Assembly (NCBI GenBank): GCA_900541975.1 | Contig: UQLR01000034.1 | Coordinates: forward strand, 1 to 9,338 | Source: an uncultured Oscillospiraceae bacterium | GTDB lineage: Bacteria; Bacillota; Clostridia; Oscillospirales; Acutalibacteraceae | Direction: 5' to 3' | DNA length: 9,338 nt | Made by a program: the position numbers and the translations under genes | Shown here: piece by piece, positions 1 to 5,372 of the stretch | Layout: each line of letters opens with the position of its first letter | How positions within the stretch are numbered: position 1 is the first letter of the stretch | Notes under the pieces: generated by a model | What the model saw: only the letters and a program-made list of their open reading frames with translations | Databases searched by the model: none | Told to the model about the DNA's origin: nothing

Positions 1-3
1 CGG

Positions 4-34
4 GATTCTTGATTAAATTTTTTAATCAAGAATC
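4..34. repeat. Perfect 14-bp inverted repeat (hairpin) at window start
   Basis: Positions 4-17 (GATTCTTGATTAAA) are the exact reverse complement of 21-34, separated by TTT. The hairpin ends where similarity to IS3 transposase begins (about position 35). It may mark the junction at which the transposase gene was broken, or be a weak AT-rich terminator. The sequence left of it lies outside the window, so the role is open. Confidence 0.6.
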
Positions 35-226
35 AGTATGAAACGGATGAAGAAGCCTGACAAACACAAGGCAGCCAAGGAAGAAATCGCAGCAATTTAC
101 CATGAAAACAGGGATAGATACAGCGATATGAACCGGGTCAAAGGTATTCATGAGACGATTTTTAGGCGGAATCAGGGTATAGTGTATTGCAAAGGCCATT
201 GTCAAAAGAAAATGAAGACACAGAAT
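35..226 (+). pseudogene. IS3-family transposase (OrfB) remnant
   Basis: The plus-strand frame from position 38 begins MKRMKKPDKHKAAKEEI and continues to AAIYHENRDRY. This resembles the stretch of IS3/IS150-group OrfB transposases just before the GYRRIT motif of the HTH_21 region, upstream of the DDE integrase core. After RY the expected GYRRIT segment is degenerate, though a recognisable NQGIV and QKKMK follow (usually NHKTVQ-x-MK). No DDE residues and no rve domain are present, and the frame then runs into the terminator of the neighbouring gene. Only about 60 of the usual 280 or so residues remain, so this is a dead fragment, not a functional gene. The start at 38 is only the first ATG after the hairpin and is probably an internal methionine of the original protein. 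Family assignment is from remembered motifs. Confidence 0.6.
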
Positions 227-230
227 GCAG

Positions 231-270
231 TAATAAAACTGCGGCATAGGCTTGCGCCCATACCGCAGTT
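231..270 (-). terminator. Rho-independent terminator of the Tag-fusion gene
   Basis: Read on the minus strand, 270-256 and 251-237 form a 15-bp stem (13 Watson-Crick pairs and two G-U pairs) closed by a GCAA (GNRA-type) loop and followed by TTTTATT. It starts about 19 bases after the stop codon of the minus-strand gene at 289. It would end transcription of the whole gene run. Confidence 0.85.
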
Positions 271-288
271 GTCATTGTTTCATCCGAT

Positions 289-1296
289 TCACACCGAGCT
301 CGTATGCAGCCAGCAGTCGTCGCTGTGGGCGTTGATGACGCCGATGGCCTGCAAATAGGCATAGATGATGGTGGAGCCCACGAAGGTCATGCCGCGCTTT
401 TTCAAGTCCTTGGAAATGGCGTCTGACAGCGGGCTGGTGGTAATGGCGGGGTCATTTTCGTAGAGGATCTTGCCCTCCGTCCAGCTCCAGATATACGCGT
501 CAAAGCTGCCGTATTCTTCCTGAATGTCCCGGAAGATGCGGCTGTTTTGAATGCTGGCTCGAATTTTCCGCCGGTTGCGAATGATGCCTTCATCGGAGAG
601 CAACTGGGCGATTTTTTCCCCGCCGTAAGCGCAGACCTTGTCCAAGTCGAAGCCGTCGTAGACCTCCCGGAACCGCTGGCGCTTGTTCAGCACCGTCTCC
701 CAGCTCAGTCCCGCCTGAAAGGATTCCAGAATCAGCAGCTCATACAGGGCGTGGTCATCGTGGCACGGCACACCCCATTCCTCATCGTGGTAGCGGACGT
801 AGAGGGGGTTGGCCAGGCTGCACCACCGGCAGCGGGGCTTACAGGCTGGGTGGCACAGCTTCCGTTGCAAATACACCATGTCCACCAGCTGCACTCCGGC
901 CTCGTAGATGGGGTGGTCATAGTGGTCGGTGAAGAAATTGGGAATGCGGTGCGAGCGGACAAAGCCGCACTTCTCATAAAACGGCACGGTCAGCGGACTG
1001 TCGCCGGTGCCCACCTGTAAAAGGGCATAGCAACCAGCATATTGACGCACAAGAAAGTCAATCAGCGCCTTGCCATAGCCCTTTCCCTGGGCCTCCGGCT
1101 CCACGGCAAGATTCTTGAGCTCCAGAATCCCGCCGCCCTCGTCGGTGACGACGCATTCCGCTTTCACGCCGCCGTCCTCCAGCACATACATGGTGCCCCG
1201 CTCCAGATAGCGGTCGATCATGTCCTCCTGCTCATCTGCCAACAGCAGAAGCGGGAGGAATTGCTTTTTATTTTCGTGGATTTCTCGAATATTCAT
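289..1296 (-). CDS. GNAT acetyltransferase fused to DNA-3-methyladenine glycosylase I (Tag)
   Basis: A 335-residue two-domain protein. Residues about 1-147 form a GNAT N-acetyltransferase with the acetyl-CoA loop motif around 64-78 (AVEPEAQGKGYGKAL) and a C-terminal FYEKCGF element at 106-112. Residues about 153-335 are a complete Tag glycosylase, which excises 3-methyladenine from alkylated DNA. The expected zinc ligands are present as C156, H170, H324 and C328. The base-recognition residues Y166, Y169 and E191 sit in NPLYVRYHDEEWG and ESFQAGLSW. E. coli Tag alone is about 187 residues, so the N-terminal half is an added domain. The start at 1296 is chosen because GGAG lies 6 bases upstream; an upstream in-frame ATG at 1380 lacks such support and would overlap the preceding gene. 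It is the last gene of the minus-strand run, ending before the terminator at 237-270. The Tag call is firm; the acetyl acceptor is unknown. Confidence 0.9.
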   Translation of the reverse strand: MNIREIHENKKQFLPLLLLADEQEDMIDRYLERGTMYVLEDGGVKAECVVTDEGGGILELKNLAVEPEAQGKGYGKALIDFLVRQYAGCYALLQVGTGDSPLTVPFYEKCGFVRSHRIPNFFTDHYDHPIYEAGVQLVDMVYLQRKLCHPACKPRCRWCSLANPLYVRYHDEEWGVPCHDDHALYELLILESFQAGLSWETVLNKRQRFREVYDGFDLDKVCAYGGEKIAQLLSDEGIIRNRRKIRASIQNSRIFRDIQEEYGSFDAYIWSWTEGKILYENDPAITTSPLSDAISKDLKKRGMTFVGSTIIYAYLQAIGVINAHSDDCWLHTSSV

Positions 1297-1352
1297 AAGC
1301 TGCTCCGACAAATCGGAAGTTGACGAACTGTTGATTATATTGCGATGCGTAA

Positions 1353-1742
1353 TTACAATGCAATTCCAAGTTCTTTGCATTTCTCGATTGCCAAATCATT
1401 GTTTTGCAATGCAGCAAGTCGATACCAATGCTTAGCCTGTTCGATATCTCGTTCCACTCCGATTGCATCTTCATAAAACTCTGCCAAATTGTATTGCCCA
1501 TCTCTATCACCATGCTCTGCGGCACGGCGAGTCCAATATAGTGCTTTTTCCAAGTCCTTTTCAACACCAAGTCCCTCGTAATAGAAATAGCCTATTTGAC
1601 ATTCAGCAAGGGGATAGTCCTGCTCTGCCAATACCAAATGACCTTCAAAGCATTTGTCATATTGTTTTGATTCCCAATATTTTTCAATCAGCTCATTGCA
1701 AATGTCAAATTCCTTGCAAGGTTTGTAATACGCACCTGCCAT
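1353..1742 (-). CDS. Sel1-like repeat (TPR-type) protein
   Basis: A 129-residue protein with two clear Sel1 repeats at about 44-79 and 80-115. Each follows the pattern A-x-x-x-(I/L)-(G/A)-x-(F/L)-Y-E-x-x-x-GV-x-(K/R)-D-x-x-x-A-x-x-W. A degenerate helical unit precedes them. No signal peptide or membrane segment is visible, so it is probably cytoplasmic. Sel1 repeats form alpha-solenoids that bind other proteins; no partner or enzymatic activity can be read from the sequence. The start at 1742 has GGAGG 9 bases upstream. It follows the small membrane protein gene by 82 bases and precedes the GNAT-Tag fusion by 56 bases, all on the minus strand, so cotranscription is likely. The gene is visibly more AT-rich than the Tag fusion beside it, suggesting a different origin. 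Confidence 0.85.
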   Translation of the reverse strand: MAGAYYKPCKEFDICNELIEKYWESKQYDKCFEGHLVLAEQDYPLAECQIGYFYYEGLGVEKDLEKALYWTRRAAEHGDRDGQYNLAEFYEDAIGVERDIEQAKHWYRLAALQNNDLAIEKCKELGIAL

Positions 1743-1824
1743 ATATTCATACCTCCATAAATCCCGATTTGTTTAGTAAATTCTTTTCCCAAACGCATAC
1801 GCTTCCTGCAAACGCTCCGTCCTA

Positions 1825-2034
1825 TCAAAGCGGCATCGGCGTCCGTGCAATCAGAATGACCGCCAGAATCGCGCCCACAAATGCCGCTGCTCCTATGGCT
1901 GCCAACACCTTTTTGCTGAGTTTCTTCTTCGCTGCCTTGCAGATCAGCGCGGCGCAAGTCATGCAGACAGCCGCAGCCACAAGCGCAATGCCCAGCGTTT
2001 CCCATAGCCAAGATAATTTATATAGGATTTTCAT
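1825..2034 (-). CDS. Small two-helix membrane protein, unknown function
   Basis: A 69-residue protein with two hydrophobic segments, residues about 11-32 and 43-63, joined by a strongly basic loop (KAAKKKLSKK, 33-42). This pattern predicts a helical hairpin in the cytoplasmic membrane with the basic loop inside. AGGAG lies 8 bases before the ATG at 2034, which supports translation. The gene starts 30 bases after the GNAT gene stops and lies in the same orientation, consistent with one transcript. I do not recognise the family. Size and layout resemble many small membrane proteins, including holin-like or toxin-like ones, but nothing here supports a specific role. Confidence 0.65.
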   Translation of the reverse strand: MKILYKLSWLWETLGIALVAAAVCMTCAALICKAAKKKLSKKVLAAIGAAAFVGAILAVILIARTPMPL

Positions 2035-2064
2035 GCGATCATCTCCTGTTCGTTAAACTGGAAT

Positions 2065-2505
2065 TTATGTCAATGCGAACTCAATCTCATCAAGTTTATT
2101 TGTTATTGCGTTCTTTCTCCCTGTCTCCTTAAAGCCTATTCGACGATAGAGTCTCTCAGCATTTATATTATTCTCAAGAATCCACAGCGTAGGGGTATCC
2201 GTACATTGGCCTACTGCGTGTAGTAACAATTTCGTTCCATAACCCATGTTTTGCATATCTGGAAGAATATAAAGATCCTCTATTAAACCCTTTGTTACAG
2301 AAACAACCCCTATTGGTTTTTCTTCTACAAGCATATAGAGCTTTGTTCCGTTGTTCATCTTGTTTCTCAAATACTCCCGTTGCCGATCTGGCGTGTGTGT
2401 TTCTATGAAATCAGGAGAACAAAATGCACGATGCGATTCCTTCCAGGATATTGAATGGATGGTTGCGGCTTGAAGAAGATTTGTTTCATCTACAGGTACG
2501 ATCAT
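2065..2505 (-). CDS. GNAT family N-acetyltransferase
   Basis: A 146-residue single-domain GNAT acetyltransferase. The acetyl-CoA binding motif A is at about 77-95 (DLYILPDMQNMGYGTKLL), and the motif B element ENNINAERLYRRIGF is at 111-125. The fold transfers acetyl from acetyl-CoA to an amine; the acceptor cannot be inferred. The ATG at 2505 is chosen because GGAGG sits 5 bases before it; a longer GTG start at 2517 would place that Shine-Dalgarno inside the coding region. It is the first gene of the minus-strand run that continues to the Tag fusion. The mobile-element junction lies only about 40 bases upstream of its start, so its native promoter has probably been displaced (see 8774-8782). 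Expression may now depend on read-through from the integrase gene. Confidence 0.88.
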   Translation of the reverse strand: MIVPVDETNLLQAATIHSISWKESHRAFCSPDFIETHTPDRQREYLRNKMNNGTKLYMLVEEKPIGVVSVTKGLIEDLYILPDMQNMGYGTKLLLHAVGQCTDTPTLWILENNINAERLYRRIGFKETGRKNAITNKLDEIEFALT

Positions 2506-2537
2506 CCTTACCTCCACAAATTTGAATTTATTTAATC

Positions 2538-2566
2538 AATCCTCCGAAACCCTTGTATTTTCAAGG
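2538..2566. repeat. Left attachment site (attL) of the IME
   Basis: AAACCCTTGTATTTTCAAGG at 2547-2566 is repeated in the same orientation at 8658-8676 with a single missing G; TATTTTCAAGG (2556-2566 and 8666-8676) is identical. The core is CCTTG-TATTTT-CAAGG, two 5-bp inverted arms around a 6-bp centre, the usual form of a tyrosine-recombinase core site. The outer arm AATCCTCC (2538-2545) is chromosomal and matches in inverted orientation the sequence outside the right end. The site lies just beyond the integrase 3' end, as expected. Confidence 0.75.
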
Positions 2567-2600
2567 AAAATCGGCATTTTAATACTCGTTCCTTATGTAT

Positions 2601-2640
2601 TTTCCCTTGTTTTTGCCCTTATGAGCCGAAACAAGGGAAA
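2601..2640. repeat. Left internal arm repeat, candidate integrase arm-binding sites
   Basis: The segment 2604-2640 reads CCCTTGTTTTTGCCCTTAT, then AGC and CAAGGGAA. It recurs in the same orientation at 8573-8606 near the right end, with one mismatch in the first 19 bases and a 2-base spacing change. The left copy also has a 12-bp perfect inverted repeat, 2601-2612 with 2629-2640. Repeats just inside both att sites are typical of arm-type integrase or accessory-protein binding sites. It lies directly downstream of the integrase stop. It is not a good terminator because no T-run follows on either useful strand. Confidence 0.6.
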
Positions 2641-2648
2641 CTTTTTGT

Positions 2649-3947
2649 TTAGGCTTCCCCGACCACCTTATCAAGCAGTCTTGCGGAAGTTCGTTTCGCT
2701 TCCCTCTTAGAGTGAGCGTAAATGTTCATTGTGGTACTTACGTCAGCGTGTCCGAGCAGTTCCTGCACATCCTTTGGTGCTGCACCATTGGAGAGCAGAT
2801 TGCTGGTGAATGTGTGTCTCAGCATATGAAAATGGAAATCTTCAAATCCTTCCAGCTTCTTTTTTGCCGACCTCGTCATAACACCAACCGTACTCGGTGA
2901 CTCGTATGCTCCGTCAGGTCTCAGGCAGACAAAGGATATTTCCTTGTATCCGTCAGGTACTTCCTCCGTTCTCGGCAGGCTGTAGACTTCATAGTAAGTA
3001 CGGTCTTTCTCTTTGACCTCTTTGTAGTAGTTGAGGTGATAGAGTTCGCCATACTTGAAGCGGTTCTTATGCTGTTCCGTCTTTGCCTTTCTGAGAATGT
3101 CAGCCAGAGTGTCGCAGAAGTCCACGGTGCGGACTTTCTTGCGTTTGGTAGCACCTATCTCTGTCTTGTGCCTTTGCCCATTGTATCGCATACTGCGTCG
3201 TACTGTGAGGTGTTGTCCGTCAAGGTTGATGTCCTGCCAAGTCAATGCACACGCTTCTCCGATACGAAGCCCTGTGTAGTAGGCTATCTGCATCGGGAGC
3301 AATGCAGGATTATCTTTCTTTTTCAGAAAGTCCTCCAACATTAAAAACTGCTGATGGTCAATGGTCGGTGCATTGTCAACTTCGCCGTCCTCGTCTGCAA
3401 ACAGTTCGTATTCCTCTTTCTTTCCTCTCCATACCACATACTGCATAGGGTTAAAGGAAATCAGTTTCTTTGGGAATACCGCAAATCGGAACGCCCCCTG
3501 CAATACTGCTGAGAACAGTCTCAGATACCCTTTGCTGAGTGCCTTTGCTGTTGTCCCGTCAGGGTTTTCTCCTCCGAAAGTAAGGAAATCCATAAATGCC
3601 TGTAAATGTTCCGCAGTGACCGTTTTCAGCTTTCTGTCTCCGATAGGATATTTCTTTATCCTGTTCACTGTTCCCATATATGCCATCACTGTACCGTTGC
3701 TCAGATTGCCGGGTTTCAGTTCTTCCTCCACCCACATATCAAGCAGCATACCCACAGTAGTATTCTCAGGCTTTGCCACGAACTTCTTCGCTTCGTAGTC
3801 CTCCATTGCCTTGCGGAGCAGACTTTCTGTTTCCGATTTGCTTTCTGTGCCTGCAAACTCACGCTGTACCATTTTTCCGCTTTCATCTTCTACATAGAAG
3901 CGGTAGTACCATTTCTTGCCCTTTTTTCTTACAGATCCTTTTGCCAT
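2649..3947 (-). CDS. int: Tyrosine-family site-specific integrase
   Basis: A 432-residue phage/Tn916-type tyrosine recombinase that would integrate and, with an excisionase, excise the element. The N-terminus ([19 protein letters not shown]) is an arm-DNA-binding domain. Residues about 60-160 form the SAM-like core-binding domain, and about 195-430 the catalytic domain. The active-site set is present: R228 (TGLRIGEA), a likely beta-hairpin lysine near K268, H374 and R377 (HMLRH), H400 (LLGHAD) and nucleophile Y410 (NIYAHS). Length and motif order are normal, so it should be active. The ATG at 3947 has an AAAGGGG sequence about 11 bases upstream, a rather long spacing. It is transcribed toward the left end, its stop lying about 83 bases inside the left att core, and it follows the repressor gene in the same direction. 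No convincing terminator follows it before the GNAT gene. Confidence 0.95.
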   Translation of the reverse strand: MAKGSVRKKGKKWYYRFYVEDESGKMVQREFAGTESKSETESLLRKAMEDYEAKKFVAKPENTTVGMLLDMWVEEELKPGNLSNGTVMAYMGTVNRIKKYPIGDRKLKTVTAEHLQAFMDFLTFGGENPDGTTAKALSKGYLRLFSAVLQGAFRFAVFPKKLISFNPMQYVVWRGKKEEYELFADEDGEVDNAPTIDHQQFLMLEDFLKKKDNPALLPMQIAYYTGLRIGEACALTWQDINLDGQHLTVRRSMRYNGQRHKTEIGATKRKKVRTVDFCDTLADILRKAKTEQHKNRFKYGELYHLNYYKEVKEKDRTYYEVYSLPRTEEVPDGYKEISFVCLRPDGAYESPSTVGVMTRSAKKKLEGFEDFHFHMLRHTFTSNLLSNGAAPKDVQELLGHADVSTTMNIYAHSKREAKRTSARLLDKVVGEA

Positions 3948-3971
3948 TGATAAATAGTCCCCTTTCTATCC

Positions 3972-4003
3972 GTGGCAATCGGAACTGTGACGTATGGTGT
4001 GCG
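3972..4003 (+). repeat. Inverted-repeat copy 1, matching the tnpV leader
   Basis: GTGGCAATCG followed by GAACTGTGACGTATG and then GTGTGCG. The same blocks occur on the minus strand at 8540-8510 with 2 extra bases between the first two and a 3-base difference before TGCG. The match is about 25 exact bases. This copy lies between the repressor and integrase genes and points away from the integrase. The other copy lies directly upstream of tnpV and points into it. A duplicated leader or a shared protein-binding site are both possible. Confidence 0.65.
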
Positions 4004-4025
4004 TAAAGTAAATAGTGTCACATCC

Positions 4026-4049
4026 GCCGATTGTTTCATCGGCTTTTTT
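4026..4049 (+). terminator. Terminator-like hairpin reading on the plus strand
   Basis: GCCGAT (4026-4031) pairs with ATCGGC (4038-4043) across a 6-base loop and is followed by six T. It lies between the repressor and integrase genes, which are both on the minus strand, so no plus-strand gene precedes it. On the minus strand it has no T-run. It could end a short plus-strand RNA that starts near the integrase 5' end, or protect the repressor from antisense reading. Confidence 0.6.
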
Positions 4050-4069
4050 GTTGTCAAAGAGCCACGGAA

Positions 4070-4720
4070 TTATTCTTTTTCGGCAAGCCTTGCTTCGGCT
4101 TCCGCTACTATCCCGAAAAGGTCTCCCATCTTCACAGCGGTACGACCTTCATCGTAGATATGTAAAATTCCGTCTAAGAATCGTTTCATATCCTCAATCG
4201 GTGCTTCCATCTCTTTATGGTAAACTCGTTCCTTAATCGCTCCCGACTCAATCGCATATCTCATAAGTGACTGTTTCAGTCCTTCATCTTCTGCAACACG
4301 GTCAACCTCTGTCATAGCATCGGAGAAGTGGTGGCAGAGAACGGAATACAAATCAATCATCTTTCCGAGGAATGTGGTAAGGAGCTGTTGGTGTGGTTCT
4401 CCATTCACAACCGTAGACACGGTATCAATGTACTTTCTGATATGTTCTTCCAAGTCTTTTTCGCAGAGCGTCTTGCTGTCATATTCCTTATCCTCTGAAA
4501 GACCTGTGAGCCATTCAGGAGTGGTAAGCAGTGCTTCTGCCAGTCCATTGATAATCATTGTTCTCTTTGGGTCTACGCCATCTGCTTCGTATCTCTGTAT
4601 CGTTGACTTGTTCACTCCGATACGTTTGCCAAGCTCCGGCATTGTGAGATTCAATTCTGTTCGACGTTCTTTTACTCGTTCACCGACCTGTTTTGCGGTG
4701 AATGTAATTTCTTTTTTCAA
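4070..4720 (-). CDS. XRE-family transcriptional repressor of the IME
   Basis: A 216-residue protein from the TTG start at 4720, supported by AGGAGG with 8 bases of spacing. The first upstream ATG (4756) would overlap the promoter and has no Shine-Dalgarno. Residues about 12-66 form a lambda-repressor/Cro HTH (RVKERRTELNLTMPELGKRI then GVNKSTIQRYEADG). The remaining roughly 140 residues are predicted helical and charged, with no LexA-type peptidase Ser-Lys dyad that I can see, so release would not be by RecA-driven self-cleavage. It is divergent from the excisionase-like gene. Repeated boxes cover both promoters (4761-4879), so the likely role is to repress xis and mob and control itself. It may be cotranscribed with int, 122 bases downstream. 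Confidence 0.88.
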   Translation of the reverse strand: MKKEITFTAKQVGERVKERRTELNLTMPELGKRIGVNKSTIQRYEADGVDPKRTMIINGLAEALLTTPEWLTGLSEDKEYDSKTLCEKDLEEHIRKYIDTVSTVVNGEPHQQLLTTFLGKMIDLYSVLCHHFSDAMTEVDRVAEDEGLKQSLMRYAIESGAIKERVYHKEMEAPIEDMKRFLDGILHIYDEGRTAVKMGDLFGIVAEAEARLAEKE

Positions 4721-4744
4721 GGTTTTCACCTCCTGACGAATACA

Positions 4745-4773
4745 AGTATAGCACATTAAAACCCATTTTGCAA
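4745..4773 (-). promoter_or_regulatory. Promoter of the XRE repressor
   Basis: On the minus strand, TTGCAA (4773-4768) and TATACT (4750-4745) are separated by 17 bases, a good sigma-A promoter. Transcription would start about 4738, 18 bases before the TTG start. The -35 overlaps an operator-like box at 4761-4774, which implies autoregulation. Confidence 0.7.
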
Positions 4774-4879
4774 CTATATTTCTGATAAAAGTTAAAAAAT
4801 ATCTTTAACAGGTTGTAAAATGAGTTGACAAGAGATGGCAAAATAAGTATAATGATAATTGCAAAGTTGCAAAATGAGT
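4761..4879. promoter_or_regulatory. Four operator-like boxes between repressor and xis
   Basis: Four copies of a GTTGCAAAATGAGT-type box are visible: 4761-4774 (inverted orientation, GTTGCAAAATGGGT), 4812-4825 (GTTGTAAAATGAGT), 4835-4848 (ATGGCAAAATAAGT) and 4866-4879 (GTTGCAAAATGAGT). The first overlaps the repressor -35. The second abuts the xis -35, the third fills its spacer, and the fourth lies just past the expected start site. Placement fits binding by the adjacent XRE protein; the binder is inferred. Confidence 0.75.
4825..4853 (+). promoter_or_regulatory. Consensus promoter for xis and relaxase
   Basis: TTGACA (4825-4830), a 17-base spacer and TATAAT (4848-4853) match the sigma-A consensus perfectly. 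Such a strong promoter covered by three boxes should be tightly repressed until derepression. It reads into the excisionase-like gene and possibly on through the hairpin region to the relaxase. Confidence 0.85.
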
Positions 4880-4901
4880 ATTCTGAAAGGAGAGATGTGT
4901 A

Positions 4902-5117
4902 ATGACAGCAATTAAAATGGGTTTAACTATCGAAGAAGCAGCAGAATGTACGGGTATCGGTAGGAACACAATGCGAAAACTGGTGGACTGGGGCAAACTG
5001 CCTGTTCTGAAAGTCGGACGAAAGACGATTATCCGCAGGGATACGTTGGAGCGTTTTATGACGGTCAATCAGGGCAGGAATCTCCTCAATCCAAGCGATG
5101 TACGAAAAGTGGAATAA
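4902..5117 (+). CDS. Excisionase-like helix-turn-helix protein
   Basis: A 71-residue basic protein of the excisionase / MerR-like HTH_17 type. Residues 8-29 (TIEEAAECTGIGRNTMRKLV) form the helix-turn-helix, followed by a wing (LPVLKVGRKTIIRRD) and a short tail ending in a helix (TLERFM). Such proteins bend DNA at att sites and push a tyrosine integrase toward excision; some act as transcription factors. AAAGGAG lies 9 bases before the ATG at 4902. It is the first gene after the consensus promoter at 4825 and is divergent from the repressor, the usual place for a recombination directionality factor. The family is clear; the role as Xis is inferred from size and context. Confidence 0.82.
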   Translation: MTAIKMGLTIEEAAECTGIGRNTMRKLVDWGKLPVLKVGRKTIIRRDTLERFMTVNQGRNLLNPSDVRKVE

Positions 5118-5146
5118 CCGTTCTCCAAAGCCCTCGGCGTTTGAGA

Positions 5147-5333
5147 GCGAAATACACCCCTCGCACAAATCTGCGATTTGTACTCTGGGTATTTCGCCCC
5201 TGCGGGGAGCCTGTATCACAACTTCGGACACCACCACCTCAGTTATGATACAGAGGAAATTGCGGTGCAATTTCCATTGCTGTCCCACCAATCACCGATA
5301 GCTGTGACAGCCGCACCCGACAAGTCGGTTGCG
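5147..5333. other. Hairpin cluster upstream of relaxase, candidate oriT
   Basis: Five inverted repeats lie within 190 noncoding bases. GCGAAATAC (5147-5155) pairs with 5189-5197 and encloses ACAAATC-tgc-GATTTGT (5165-5181). CCCC-tgc-GGGG is at 5197-5207. CTGTATCA-c-AAC (5211-5222) pairs with 5242-5253. GGAAATTGC-ggt-GCAATTTCC is at 5255-5275. CGCA-c-CCGAC-aa-GTCGG-t-TGCG is at 5312-5333. The region directly precedes a MobA/MobL relaxase, and oriT sites of this class are usually there, with inverted repeats next to the nick. I could not identify the nick site, and the hairpins could also act as transcript attenuators between xis and mob. Confidence 0.55.
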
Positions 5334-5372
5334 TGATGAGTACGGTATTCTCAGCGAAGAAAGGAGCAAAGG

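Noticed and set aside
547..1020. 157-residue open frame on the plus strand inside the Tag fusion
   Set aside because: It is antisense to a gene with full catalytic motifs, and its own translation has no recognisable domain or ribosome binding site.
1463..2056. 197-residue plus-strand open frame across the Sel1 and small membrane genes
   Set aside because: It crosses two well-supported minus-strand genes and their ribosome binding sites; composition is low-quality and no domain is visible.
2538..2566. tRNA 3' end as integration target
   Set aside because: No cloverleaf, T-loop or CCA-like sequence is seen at either att site; the target is an intergenic palindrome.
2601..2640. Integrase terminator
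   Set aside because: The inverted repeat is AT-rich with a 16-base loop and no T-run on the minus strand, and it recurs at the far end of the element, which fits a binding site better.
3361..3798. Plus-strand open frames opposite the integrase
   Set aside because: All are antisense by-products of the integrase reading frame, whose active-site residues are complete.
4374..4736. 120-residue plus-strand frame opposite the XRE repressor
   Set aside because: It is a shadow of the repressor gene and lacks a ribosome binding site.
5098..5301. 67-residue open frame over the hairpin region
   Set aside because: It overlaps the 3' end of the excisionase-like gene and consists mainly of inverted repeats; no family resemblance and no Shine-Dalgarno.
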